DNA of 64,000 bases from Tachypleus tridentatus (lineage: Eukaryota; Arthropoda; Merostomata; Xiphosura; Limulidae), in assembly GCF_004210375.1 (NCBI RefSeq), contig NC_134829.1, positions 24,382,034-24,446,033 of the forward strand, given 5' to 3'. Position 1 is the first letter of the stretch. Every line of letters starts with the position of its first letter. Shown piece by piece: positions 47,801 to 56,215 of the stretch. Made by a program: the position numbers and the translations under genes. The notes below the pieces were generated by a model that ran no database searches, was not told the DNA's origin, and saw only the letters and a program-made list of their open reading frames with translations.

Positions 47801-48924
47801 CCGAAAGTTACAATAGAAGTGAAGAATCAGATAGTGACACTGCTTCTAGTCACTCACAGAATTCTGAAGTTGGCACAGGAAGTAGTTCATCTGATACTGA
47901 AAGTAACGTTGAGCATAAGGTTTCACAGGTGAAGGCTGATTCAAGTGTTACTGATTCAGAAGATAGTAGTCGGACTAGAAGTCCAGTTAGGGAAAAGAAA
48001 GAGCTAAAATCTTCAGATAGTCATAGAAAGCAACGTAGTAGGCCAAGTCCTAGTGATGTTGTTAAAAATAGAAAAGGCAGTCACAATTCTTATTCTCATC
48101 ACAAAAGGTCAAGCCAACGCAGCAGTAGCGAAAGAAGAAGACACAATAGGAAAAGTGATAATGAGCACAGGTCCTGTAAAAGTAGAAGTGGGTCCTTAAA
48201 TAGGGAGAGAAAGGGTTTTCGTAAAAGTACAAGCAGGTCTTTAAGCAGGGAGAAAAAAGATTTTCAAAAAAGTAGGAGCAGGTCTGTCAGTAGAGAAAAA
48301 AGGGTTTACCATAAGCATAGAACCAGGGAGAAAAGGGTTTCTCATAAAAGTAGAAGCAGATCTTTTAGTCGAGAGAGAAGACATTCTCACAGAGTTAGAA
48401 GTAGGTCCTGTAGTAGAGAGAAAAGGGATTATCGTAAAAGTAGAAGTAGATCTTTAAGCAGGGAGAGAAGGTATTCTCACAGAATTAGGAGTAGGTCCTG
48501 TAGCAGGGAGAAAAGGAGTTCCCGTAAAAGTAGGTCAGTTAGTAGGGAGAAAAAAGGCTCTCGTAAGAGTAAAAGTAGGTCCCAAAGTAGGGAGAAGAGG
48601 GGTTCTCGTAGAAGTAGAAGTAGTTCATTGAGTAAGGCTAAAAAAGGTTCTCGTAAAAGTAAGAGTAGATCCATAAGTAGGGAGAAGCGGAAAAGAAGTA
48701 GATCTTTGAATAGAGGAAAAGAACATCGGCTGTCAGTGAAGAAGTCAAGAAGAAAAAGTAAGGTTGATAAAAGGAGTTTGTCTCGGTCACCTACAATGTT
48801 TAGATCAAAATCTAATAATAAGAAAAAGAAAAGTGGAAAACATAGTCTCAGTCCTTCTAGAAGCCCTTCCAGAAGCCCCAAGAGATCAAAACGGAGAAAA
48901 AGTAGGTCCAGCAGTTCAGAGTGA
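29763..48924 (+). CDS. PNISR: PNISR, PNN-interacting serine/arginine-rich protein (10 coding exons)
   Basis: PNISR (SFRS18) is a nuclear-speckle RS protein that binds pinin and is linked to pre-mRNA splicing. Conserved blocks are seen in the right order: start MWEGGPWQHW; VDWAALAKQWI; a proline run; KRKQLPAWIREGLEKMER with a charged coiled coil; SKF before an acidic ESDSETEE; LLTEILLEVTNEEL; APARQLASSSALASL; GYGSNSE with an acidic DDSDEELQQ helix; and a long RS domain. Coding segments are 29763-29835, 31053-31295, 40205-40422, 41174-41420, 41904-42121, 43874-44011, 45024-45126, 46427-46483, 47220-47417 and 47579-48924. All ten have GT/AG borders, their phases agree, and they sum to 2841 nt: 946 residues plus stop, against about 805 in human. 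The extra length is mainly the RS repeats. The exon set is inferred from sequence alone. Confidence 0.93.
29836..31052 (+). other. PNISR: PNISR intron 1
   Basis: 1217 bp of AT-rich sequence; no inserted element recognised. It ends in attcttctag. Confidence 0.75.
31053..31295 (+). CDS. PNISR: PNISR coding exon 2
   Basis: Phase 1 in and out. VDWAALAKQWIQMQQFQQ matches the conserved IDWAALAQAWI segment of vertebrate PNISR. It is followed by two proline runs (8 and 6 residues around a Leu), a possible docking site for WW, SH3 or EVH1 domains (inference). Donor GGAG/gttagt. Confidence 0.92.
31523..32428 (+). mobile_element. mariner element, internally deleted (copy 2)
   Basis: TA-flanked, 906 bp, same ends as copy 1 (CGAGGTCTGTTCAAAAAATACG, and the complement of CGAGGGCTGTTCAAAAAATACG). 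The transposase starts at 31719 (MNDLKEQRLAVKF), stops at a TGA at 31875-31877 where copy 1 has CGA (KDGRQ), and resumes in frames equal to copy 1. The central catalytic block is missing at exactly the same place: cctcagaactcgtgagtttt joins FWPNTRSLF-like sequence in both. The C-terminus reads RFETIPKIKANATKELEN and ends GGEYFEGVPDL. Confidence 0.92.
32815..33830 (+). pseudogene. Penelope-like element: RT fragment plus GIY-YIG endonuclease
   Basis: Penelope-like elements encode a reverse transcriptase fused to a C-terminal GIY-YIG nuclease. The open frame at 32827-33240 begins MGNPVSPVLANIFM and has the catalytic box WYRYVDDK (two Asp) and a following SFINLKITR. After a stop (33238-33240) and frameshifts the C-terminus shows CDNCHDFYIGETSRKMETRF (GIY-YIG-like YIG with a CxxC) and FKHWKSNKHITIENT to the stop near 33821. 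The 5' half of the RT is missing, so this copy is 5'-truncated and inactive. No intron boundary of PNISR is affected. Confidence 0.8.
33850..34150 (+). repeat. Terminal (pLTR-like) region of the Penelope-like element
   Basis: Follows the GIY-YIG end with an (A/T)-rich run, then 'cctgacaatgaccgaagaag', 'ctcaaaacgttgttcactcc', 'ctcaacccaaacgagccgtt' and 'tacaaggttggtcaatttga'. Part of the last block recurs near 32490 ('ggcttggtcaatttcactga'), upstream of the RT, as expected if the element has repeated ends. Known Penelope pLTRs carry hammerhead ribozymes; here only a degenerate CTGA...AAACG core is seen. Confidence 0.5.
34190..34900 (+). pseudogene. DIRS-type RT/RNase H C-terminal remnant
   Basis: Frames carry SQVLLMVLHGQTQLCFSLLL, HLASRSTLL and LSLTLSDMFPSFSHVRF, which I match to the block after RNase H in DIRS-like pol proteins (consensus of the type 'vLLiaP.WP.QpWF..LL.L' and 'L..PdLL.Lsdm..P'). 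It is pyrimidine-rich like the recombinase remnant at 25186. Stops are frequent and no RT core is visible. Confidence 0.45.
35549..36720 (+). pseudogene. Jockey-like ORF1 (gag-like, zinc knuckles)
   Basis: ORF1 proteins bind the element RNA. It starts METPKIKKIKKHDS, shifts frame near 35690, continues LGQMSPYFIQKGLEELADL and SKLLLKLRAIGDIPIEVTPH, stops at 35993, and resumes at 36003 with TNDLVLTFTTSCPPS and VRCFHCQLFGHTKTSC. The latter is a CX2CX4HX4C zinc knuckle. A second Cys/His cluster (CACC, then HCVNCNGPHHFYFTSC) follows. The C-terminal third is Ser/Thr/Pro-rich. The knuckle arrangement is that of Jockey-clade 'nucleic-acid-binding protein' ORFs. At least two frame breaks. Confidence 0.8.
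36830..38500 (+). pseudogene. Jockey-like ORF2: endonuclease and C-terminus, RT missing
   Basis: An AP-endonuclease-type N-terminus reads NVNGIKDLIAFYHPKCLSLL and ETF, then GYGGVAMLVDQHVP and SLYLIPGKKYHPSDLDAL, and in the next frame FTAIDLSVCSP and SDHFPIIL (the Ser-Asp-His motif of the endonuclease). A linker with HHHPWWNSACSITRKAQKRA leads to LLELRLVLHWSGNTLVGP, the first RT motif. There the sequence jumps to IDYGPFIKTQLF, IKPFLALWPFFF, ARLCIGHSFLTHNFLLSG and a final Cys-rich CGLCGTQVTIIHILLSCR. The YXDD core is absent. Stops at 37249, 37489 and others. Confidence 0.78.
39170..39370 (+). pseudogene. DIRS-like recombinase C-terminal remnant
   Basis: LQADMWMDMHTSVYRYFCHL followed by IALSPAGVLIHYYS parallels the end of the recombinase remnant at 26028-26150 (DMWNTTHTFISHHVYW). 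It suggests a second, separate DIRS-type copy, perhaps the same one as 34190-34900 interrupted by the Jockey-like LINE. Confidence 0.4.
40205..40422 (+). CDS. PNISR: PNISR coding exon 3
   Basis: Acceptor tttgtttccag; phase 1 in, phase 0 out at CAG/gtgtgt. Encodes a Trp/Gly/Asn-rich low-complexity stretch (MIGNYWGGWGMNMPAPWG, YEYNHGSDQYAFNQ) corresponding to the W-x-P-W and FNQ-rich region of vertebrate PNISR. Confidence 0.85.
41174..41420 (+). CDS. PNISR: PNISR coding exon 4
   Basis: Phase 0 in (tctag/GCAATG), phase 1 out at ATTAG/gtttgt. Contains short tandem Gln/Pro repeats (PQFPELDSQFP, NHQFSQPDPQF, TQPDHQFPQFWQP) and ends in DNELNKSLEDTTQL. The donor is weak (GTTTGT) and lies inside a tandem duplication. 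Confidence 0.87.
41403..41530 (+). repeat. PNISR: 4 x 32-bp tandem repeat spanning the exon 4 splice donor
   Basis: Unit AGGATACAACACAATTAG followed by GTTTGTTA(G/A)TTT(A/G)T starts at 41403, 41435, 41467 and 41499; the last copy has one change (CAACTAG). Each unit carries the same ATTAG/GTTTGT junction, so there are four candidate donors at 41421, 41453, 41485 and 41517. Only the first keeps the PNISR frame: the second includes an in-frame TAG (41450-41452). Confidence 0.95.
41725..41828 (+). repeat. 52-bp tandem duplication in PNISR intron 4
   Basis: 'caaactattgttaccttgca' begins at 41725 and again at 41777, with near-identical continuation through 'tgtaatctgtattagtaacc'. Two copies, few differences. 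Confidence 0.92.
41904..42121 (+). CDS. PNISR: PNISR coding exon 5 (core conserved domain)
   Basis: Phase 1 in, phase 0 out at TTT/gtgagt. DAVKRKQLPAWIREGLEKM is almost identical to the vertebrate block and is the strongest identifier of the family. A highly charged Lys/Glu coiled coil follows, then acidic EEEEDTHSS and KSKF. Confidence 0.96.
43341..43490 (+). repeat. 76-bp tandem duplication in PNISR intron 5
   Basis: 'caacttgtaaggatgttgtt' starts at 43341 and 43417; the copies match nearly perfectly through 'aaaaaggatatgaacttgt'. Confidence 0.95.
43874..44011 (+). CDS. PNISR: PNISR coding exon 6
   Basis: Phase 0 both sides (46 codons). ESDSETEEGPQQ continues the conserved SKF(D/E)SD acidic segment, then Ser/Pro-rich sequence and EEERKQEM. 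Donor ATG/gtatat is acceptable but not strong. Confidence 0.85.
45024..45126 (+). CDS. PNISR: PNISR coding exon 7
   Basis: Phase 0 in (tcttttcaaag), phase 1 out (AAAG/gtagta). VRRLLTEILLEVTNEELQL and HKRAVNK match the vertebrate helix with LLTEILLDVTDEE and HRKATK. Confidence 0.92.
46427..46483 (+). CDS. PNISR: PNISR coding exon 8 (57-nt microexon)
   Basis: APARQLASSSALASLASGL is nearly the vertebrate APAKQLAQSSALASLTGL. Acceptor is tgtaag, with a poor pyrimidine tract; donor CTTG/gtaagt is strong. Phase 1 in and out. Confidence 0.92.
47220..47417 (+). CDS. PNISR: PNISR coding exon 9
   Basis: GLTGYGSNSEASGSEDSGSD then DEELQQKIREKKKRFALKEK and a Glu/Arg helix; it parallels GLGGYGSGDSEDE and DDEELRHRIRQKQEAF in vertebrates. 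Phase 1 in and out. Confidence 0.93.
47579..48924 (+). CDS. PNISR: PNISR coding exon 10 (RS domain and stop)
   Basis: After gtgcag it encodes 448 residues: an acidic, Ser-rich linker (SEESDSDTASSHSQNSEVGT) followed by a long Arg/Ser domain and the end SRSPKRSKRRKSRSSSSE. RS domains mediate phosphorylation-dependent contacts between splicing factors in nuclear speckles. About 190 residues are built of 15-residue repeats (see the minisatellite entry). Stop TGA at 48922-48924; a donor-like GG/gtaagg follows 8 nt later. Confidence 0.93.
48181..48741 (+). repeat. PNISR: Coding minisatellite: ~13 units of 15 residues in the RS domain
   Basis: Unit consensus SRSRS(L/C/V)SREKR.SRK, mostly 45 nt, with shortened units of 11 or 13 residues. 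A 30-residue super-unit is present twice (SRSRSFSRERRHSHR plus VRSRSCSREKRDYRK, then the RYSHR / KRSSRK version), evidence of stepwise duplication. Confidence 0.9.
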
Positions 48925-49066
48925 AGTGTTGGGTAAGGAGGCACAAGGCTTTGTTTGCCAAAAACAAGGTGGTATTTTATTTCATTACTTATTTTGTTAT
49001 TTATTAATATAACTTAATAAGACATAATGCGCATTTCTGGTCAATAGAGAGACGTTTCTGCTATCT

Positions 49067-50494
49067 TTAACCCTATGTTGCCCAGTGCTATTTTTTTTAA
49101 ATTTGTTTCTGCACATGTCACAAAGTGTTATGGGTTATATTCATAATTTAGTAAAACAACTTTACCATCAGTGTATTTAATTAGTGTTATGAAGTACATT
49201 ATATTTCCTAAGTTTTATATTATTTAATTTTTTATTCCCATATTGGTAAATAAACTTAAAACTATAATTAAAAACTTCGTGTTTGCTTTCACTTGAAGTG
49301 AAAGTGGCTATAGCAGCTGAAATTTAGACTTTGTATGCAAAACACAGTTATGGTTAAAAAAATTTTCTTGTTGGCAATAAACTACACATACATATAATTT
49401 GTTTACCACTAACTTGTTATATGGATTCATAGAATTGGCCTTGAAAGGAACCTTGTAGAAGTTCCTGAGTTCAAACTACACCGTTCCTATATGCAAAGTA
49501 GATGTGTTGCTGAGCAAAGTTTGAAGTTGAATGGCGTGCTTATAACCAATAGAAAGAGCAGATTTTGCTCTTCAAGTTTGTTGTTTCAGTAGGAAACGTA
49601 CATTTATGCATCTGTGTTTAAACCTGGTGAAAGGAGGTTAAGGCCATTGTTAAGAGTAGTGTCCATCATGCTTGGCAATTTTTTTTGTCTTAATGTATTA
49701 GTTGTATAGACATTGCATATAGATTTAACTTTTCTGTTTTAGACCATTATGTATCAGTTTTAAGATTACATTTGAAAGACGTACTGATTTCTTAAATTAT
49801 TCTATACTTTGAATTTGAAACAGCCTTATTAGTTTTTAATCTAATGTTGTAAAATATATATGCACATTTTTGACCAATAGAGAGACGTTTTTGCTGTTTT
49901 TAACCCCATGATACTCGGTGCTATTTTTAAATTCCTTTATGCACATGTTACAAAGTGTTACTGAGAATTGGAGAGCTAAACTGTTTTACATCACCTGTTA
50001 ACATAAATAATCAAAGATAAAGGAAATGGAAGACAAAATTTAAACATTAAAAATAAACTGTTAGTAAAAGTATAAAGATATGAAATTATGTGCTTCACCC
50101 ACAGATGATATTTTTAGATTATTTAAGGAAGAGGTAAAAGGTGTGTATATATTTGTTTCTTACTTTTAAACATTTCAGTACACTGTAGATGGACAATAAT
50201 AGCTGTTGTATGACAAATAAAATATAATCATTTACCTTTAAAATCTTTTGATATTCACTTAAGAGGTTCTAAATATTTTACACCTGAAATGTGAAAACTG
50301 TAAAATGATATAAGTATTTTATACTTGAAATTAAAATCATTTTGTGAAGAAGTGGTCAGAGACCAAGTGCAAGTTAATAAATAATGAATTTTTGGAAACA
50401 GCATGATTTTAGAAACGTTTTCAAATTTTAAACAGTTTCACCTATTAGTTTTATTATTGTGATGAAATACAGAAGCTCGGTGTCATAGGGTTAA
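49067..50494. repeat. Possible piggyBac-like element between TTAA sites
   Basis: TTAA/CCCTATGTTGCCCAG at 49067 and the complement of TTAA/CCCTATGACACCGAG ending at 50494 form short inverted ends at TTAA targets. A second left-type end (TTAACCCCATGATACTCGGT) lies at 49900. About 110 bp around 49035-49150 recurs at 49868-49970 in direct orientation ('caatagagagacgttt' to 'acaaagtgtta'). No transposase was seen. Confidence 0.4.
49249..49254 (+). terminator. PNISR: Candidate proximal PNISR poly(A) signal
   Basis: AATAAA about 325 nt after the stop codon, in a suitably AT-rich context. Other signals occur downstream, so use of this one is unproven. Confidence 0.4.
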
Positions 50495-52556
50495 AGCTAA
50501 TTCCAACAATTCTCATGACTCTTTGTTATATAATTCTAATTATTTGTGTGTATTATCTTTAGGAATCTTACACTAAAGCTAACAAAAAATAAACCCGTAA
50601 AGTTTGTGGGTATTTTTTGTAACAGTAAATAGCAATGTTTGTGTTTGAAACTGCACTGAATTATTACCTCAGAATGATATCTTTCAAACATTTTATTGCA
50701 AATCCATATATATATCACATAAAAAATTCAGATGTACTCATAGAAGCTACCAAGGAAAGTCCATTTAAAATTTAAAACTATTTCACCCAGTAGTTGTTAT
50801 TTTTCTGCAATAATTGATTCAGTGCACATGGGATTTGGGAGTTAGGAAATCTCAACTATATCTTTGTTCAGAAATCAAGAGTATGAATACATTCAGTGAA
50901 ACTGTGAACTCAGTACATATATGTGCACTAGTTTATAAAAAGATTAGTAACATTGATAATATGTAGTTTAATATTAGAAAAAGTATCTTGAATAACTTGA
51001 TGTTTGTAAAATAAGCTTTGCACACATTCATTACTAGTTACAGGCTTAAAAGCTGGGAGTATATTTGCAATTTTGTATAAATGTTGGGGGCATTGATCTT
51101 ATTAACTGTGTAGTGCAATTTGAAATTATTGACACAGCAGCTAAAGTATTATACCATGCATTATTATAAATTTTAATAAGTTTTTGCCTATGTTTATTGA
51201 ACAAATGTTGGATTTTGTGAAGGTTGGCTTTTATGATTCAAACCATTTGGTGTTGCTTACAGTTTTCATAATCTTTAAAAAAACATCTTTTGAAGTGTGT
51301 TTTCGTAATGTTAGAAAAATAAGTATGTTCAAGAAATCAATTTAACACAAAGGTACAATGTTTTCTAGGGTTGTAGGGTATGTACCTTTGTAAAAGGTTT
51401 ATTTATTGAAACAAAAGTAGTAAAAAAAAAAGACCCCCCTCACATTTCTTAATTTCATTTTATGTGAGAGCATTGTCTTTTCTTAAAGATTTAAATTAAT
51501 TATCTTATGGTTTCAATAAAAGAAAGTGTACTAATATATCCAATTTCAGCAAAAATACTGAAGCCAGTAAAATTATTGTGGTTATGTGTGTTTCTCCTCT
51601 CCCTACTGCCGTAAATGTATAGCTATTTATATGTTTAAATGTTTTCAGAAGTGGTGTGTACATTTTGTTAAAAATAACAAAAACAAATATCTGGAAATTT
51701 TTAATAGCTCAGTGCTTCTGTAAAAGAACAAGAACTTTGAGTATGAGTCATAAGATAGCGGTGGAACAATTGTCTTTCTACTGACTAGAAGTGTGTATAA
51801 ACTTACAATTTTTTTTTATTTAACTGTAAAACATTTTGTATGTTGTAAGAGCAAGAGATCTTAAAAGTTTAAATTCTCATATAGCCATTTTCTTTGTGAT
51901 AAATTTTATACCAGAAATTAAGGACACCTGTCTTTTTAGAAGTAAGATTTTTGTCTGTAGGCAATAGAAGTGAGACAGTTTTCTTACATTATTCAAGATG
52001 CATAAATTTTTCTTAAATATTAGTATCAGGAAAGAAAAAGCTTTCATATTTACAGATCAGTAACTTTTTGTGGCAACTGGGGAAGTATCTGTTAGCTAAT
52101 ATTCAGTATAGCTATACAACTCATTGATCACATTCAACTAAAAAAGAAAATCAAACTTTGACATTTCAATTTAAAGAATTTCACAAACAGTGTGGTGCTA
52201 AAAACATTTTAATGGTGAGGCATTTGTTTTACACTTTAATATCTGAAAATTGTTGCTAGCATTTCTGTATTTGCTCAGATTTATTTTTCTGTATAATATC
52301 CACAAAGTTGTATCTACTAGGTAGATCTAATGTATGTGACAGCCTCTCCTCTAAAACCTTATCAGAGTTCATTATCAGGATCCAATACAACTGAAGAGCT
52401 TTTGTCTATAAGTTACTCTTTAATTTTTTTATAATGTCCACTGTTTAGCATTTAGTGGCTGTAGGTAGTTAGAGCAAATGTAAAGGCTGGAAAGGAAAAT
52501 TAATAGCATACAAACATTCTTTCCATCTAGTTAAAGTTATTCCAGTCATAATATTT
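50495..52556. other. PNISR 3' region, AT-rich
   Basis: No ORF, repeat or exon recognised. It would be intronic if the 3'UTR intron proposed here is real, otherwise intergenic. Confidence 0.35.
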
Positions 52557-52745
52557 GTCACGCATAGTGTAATGATTAGTATGCTAGACTGTAAACCCAT
52601 TGGTAATGGTTTGTGTCTCATTACCTCAGAATTGTACTTTGGGGCCATGAGTGCATTATAAGAGTGACAATAGTCCTACCATTCAAAAAGAGTAGCTCAG
52701 TAGTTGATAATTGGTACTGTTAACTAGATTGACTTTCCTCTAGTG

Positions 52746-54982
52746 CAATGGTGCACAAAGTCCAGCTCGCGAAGAATTGCCGAGTGGCCCGTAACATCCA
52801 ACGGGAAAGTCAAACATAGAGAGTTCTCTCCTGCGCGAAGATTAAGCACTATAGAAGAATATGCATTAGATTAGATACTGGATGGTTCCATATTTGTGTT
52901 GAGCAATAAAGAAAATTTAATAAGCAAATCTCGTTAATGCATAGGCATTTAATCATTGGCGTAATGATGTAATATTTCTGTAATTACGAAATCTCGCATT
53001 CCAGTTGTTCTTCAAGATTTACTTATGAGCCCTATTTTAATATTATTTCATAACAAAAATGGCAGCTAATCATAAAAGAAAAGTTTACGACGAAAACCGG
53101 CAGTTTCATGATGATTGGACTGCGTAATACTGTTTTGTTCAACAATGGAAGAACATGATTTGTCTGCTGTGTCATTTGACAGTAGCAGTAGCAAAGGTAT
53201 CCAATATAAAGTGTCATTATGAGTCAAAGCATAAAGATTTCCACAACGTTGTCGGTGATGAACGAACAGCTCGAATTGAATCTCTGCAGCGGTCACTGAA
53301 CACCAGCAGAATGTTTTCTCAAAGCAGTCAGCAGAATTAGGTTCAGCATGTGAGGTCAGTTACAATATTTCGTTTATGATAGCAAAATCTGGCCAACCAT
53401 TCACTGATGGTGATTTTGTCAAGCAGTGTATGATTACTGCATTGGAAAAGTCGTATCCAGAAGCAGTTCGCAAGCTACCGGTTGTGGCTTTGAATCATAT
53501 GACAGTTCAACGAAAAATTTCACACCTCTCAGCAGATGTGACAAGACAGCTTACAAGTAAAGCAGCCAACTTTGTCTACTTTTCTTTGGCAGCAGACGAG
53601 TCGACTGACATCAGTTCAACAGCACAGCTACTAGTTTTTGTTCATGGTCTGTCATCATCATTTGATATCACAGAGGAACTAATCGGCAAGGGTTCCATGA
53701 AGGGTCAGACAACTGGGTCTGCTCTATTCGAGGAGACAGTACGACTGTGTAGTAGTGTTTCATTGGATTTCATGAAACTGGTAAGTGTGACAACTGATGG
53801 AGCACCAGCCATGACCTGAGAAAGTATCCAGCTGGTAGCACTGTTGATGAAGCATTGAGGAAAGCAGAACAGACAGTTGGTGAAGTTGCACTGTATTATT
53901 CACCAATAGAACCTGTGCAGTAAAGAACTTGGTTTTCAGGCAGTGATGGCATTAGTAACGAAACCATTAATTTCATCAAATCACGAGGGCTCAATCACCA
54001 TCAGTTTTAAAGTCTTCTTGAAGAAATTGATTCAGACTATGGTGACCTTGTGTATCACTGTAAAGTACGCTGGCTGAGTCGAGGGAAGATGCTCAGAAGA
54101 TTCTGGGAGTTGATGAGGTGATAGAATTCCTCAGAAGCAAGAACAAAGACACAGAAGTGATTACCATGATTAATCCAGCAAGGCAAGCTGATTTGACCTT
54201 TATGGTTGACATGACACAACACTTGAATGATCTGAATTTGAAGCTGCAAGGCAAAAATCAACTTGCAAATCAGGACAAAGTTGCAGTTGTTCCGACAGCA
54301 AGCAGCATCAGGCAACTTTGTGCACTTTCCCACTTTTCAGTCACAGCTACAGAAGAATCAGGACATTGACACACAAATTTATGTTGGGAAGCTAGATACT
54401 TAGATTCAATCCTTCAACTCACATTTTCATGACTTTGATGTTGATGAAACTTTTTGCTGATCCATTCAGTGTGTCAGTGGATGACTTGTCAGCAAAATAT
54501 CAGCTTGAACTTACTGATCTCCAGGCATCTGATGAACTGCGTGCTATTTACCAAGAAAACAGTTTGCTTGACTTCTACAAAACGTTGCCTGATTCATTTG
54601 CTAATCTGAAAGAGAACGCACTTGTCCACACCAGTATGTTTGGCAGCACGTACTACTGCGAACAGGCTTTCTCGCATGTGAAACTGAACAAAAACAACTC
54701 TCAATCAGCTGACTGATGATCTGGAAGCAGTCTTGAGTCTTTCAACGTCAAACATCAAACCGGACATTTCTAAGCTCGTAGATGATATGCAGCACATCCA
54801 TCGCACTGACTTTGTGACAGTTGATGTATCATAACATTTCTTAGAATAATGTGCAAACTCTTTGATGTAATCGTTATTTTTGTGTTCTTAAATGTGATGT
54901 CCATCTTGTGTGAAACAACTGTGGGTCGATTTTAATCTTCACTTTTTTGTGGCCCCTGACTCAAAAAGTTTGTGCACCACTG
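52746..54982 (+). mobile_element. hAT transposon with perfect 8-bp target duplication
   Basis: Ends CAATGGTGCACAAAGT (left) and the complement of CAGTGGTGCACAAACT (right), flanked on both sides by CTCTAGTG (52738-52745 and 54983-54990). An 8-bp duplication and CA(G/A)TGGTG-type ends are standard for hAT elements. The element has its full span but the transposase is broken. Confidence 0.93.
53059..54832 (+). pseudogene. hAT transposase pseudogene (GTF2IRD2/ZBED5-like)
   Basis: The ATG at 53059 starts MAANHKRKVYDENRQFHDDW, then a stop. A BED-type finger follows (CLLCHLTVAVA to HYESKH), then DERTARIESLQRSLN, and the main open segment 53376-53819 with FTDGDFVKQCMITALEK, YFSLAADESTDISSTAQL (the catalytic Asp block) and VTTDGAPAMT. 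The C-terminus holds ENALVHTSMFGSTYYCEQAF and SHVKLNKN, the hAT dimerisation motif. Stops at several points (for example TGA after APAMT) and frameshifts near 53330, 53880 and 54370. Known relatives in vertebrates include domesticated copies in GTF2IRD2 and ZBED5; this copy is not intact. Confidence 0.88.
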
Positions 54983-55030
54983 CTCTAGTGTATCAGCTCA
55001 GAATTGGGAACAGTTAGAACAGACAGACCT

Positions 55031-55998
55031 TTTATAACTTTGAGTATTGGAAACAAACCCTTGGTGATGCTGAACAAACTGAACATTACAATTTTGTTTA
55101 GATACTTCTTGTCCAAATGCTAACCCATCAAGCCTAGAGAGTTTACAATCTAGTACACAAATGCTAGTTTGTTTCTGAAAGTCAATGTAGAAATAATTTG
55201 ATAGGTGGGTGGGGGATTATTTTTGTAATTGGCTAATGTTTTTATCAGTAAATTATAAATAATAAATTAACTTGCAGATTTTGGCTCATAGATAAAACTA
55301 AGACCTTAAAGAATGCTGAACCTGCTTTAAAAATTATATAAATGGTTTTAGATGGAAAACTGACTAAACTGTACATCTTTACAGAGCTGTAAACTTTGTA
55401 TCCAAACATTTGATAAGATGCTTTCAGGATTTTCATTGTAATTGTGACTGGTTTGATACCTGTTTATTTAAAAATGTCAAACTTTGCTACTTGATGTTAT
55501 CTGTCTTTCTTTTCTTTATATACATACATACATGTATATATATAAATGTAGAATCCATTTTTCTACAGTTTTACAGGCCTTATTGGGAAGGGTTCATGTG
55601 TTATTCTTTCAACCAGGACAAGTACAGATAAATTGAAATTGTGGAGATGACTTTTGTATATAACTCACTTATTAACTCATTCTGGCAGAGCATATTCATC
55701 CTAATGATGTTATATTCATTACTCTTTATTTATATCTTGAAATTAAAACTTCTAATGGAGGTTTTTCTGAAAAACAAACTTAGTAGGGTACATTGTAAGT
55801 CTACAGTGATAGTACAAATATATACAATGTACTCGCAACATTTCAATAGGATGTCAATAAAAATTATTTTGTAGAAGAAAAAAATTGTAGTAGAGTTTTC
55901 TGATTGTGAAGGTTCAAGTAAATCTAGAATTGGACTCTTTCCACCCCACCCCCTAGTCCATTAATATGTTTATCAAAGTGAATTCTGTTGTCTTTCAG
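55031..55998. other. AT-rich stretch
   Basis: Short ORFs only, no feature recognised, ending in a good acceptor (ctgttgtctttcag). Confidence 0.35.
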
Positions 55999-56215
55999 TG
56001 TGAAGAAATGCTACAGAGAAGAAATACTTTGAGGAATAACTGAAGTATTTCCTGTAAATAACAACAACAAGATGATGTCATTGGCTGCTTTTCAGAACCT
56101 GGTTCATAGTGCACAAATCAGAATGGTGATATTGATTGACCAGTGTCCCTTTCTATCATTTTCTTCTCATTCTCTTTTTTTGTGTACATTTGCAATAAAC
56201 ACCTTTTTTTAATAA
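55999..56215 (+). other. PNISR: Candidate 3'-terminal (3'UTR) exon
   Basis: A strong acceptor (gttgtctttcag at 55987-55998) is followed by about 200 nt ending in AATAAA at 56194-56199 and a T-rich downstream element. It has no long ORF. It pairs logically with the donor-like TTGG/gtaagg at 48933, 8 nt after the PNISR stop, which would make 48933-55998 a 3'UTR intron. No transcript evidence. Confidence 0.35.

Larger units (their letters stand above)
52557..55030 (+). repeat. Old SINE type A split by a hAT transposon
   Basis: 52557-52745 follows the type A order in decayed form ('tgtaatgattagtatgctag', 'ggggccatgagtgcattata', 'agagtagctcagtagttgat'). It breaks at 'ctctagtg', where type A reads 'ctctagtcttacactgctaa'. 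It resumes after 54990 ('tatcagctcagaattgggaa'). The interruption is the 2237-bp hAT element. Confidence 0.65.

Noticed and set aside
48477-48944. 155-codon Leu-rich minus-strand ORF
   Set aside because: Antisense of the RS repeats of PNISR exon 10; AGG/AGA/AGT codons read in reverse give long open Leu/Ser frames.
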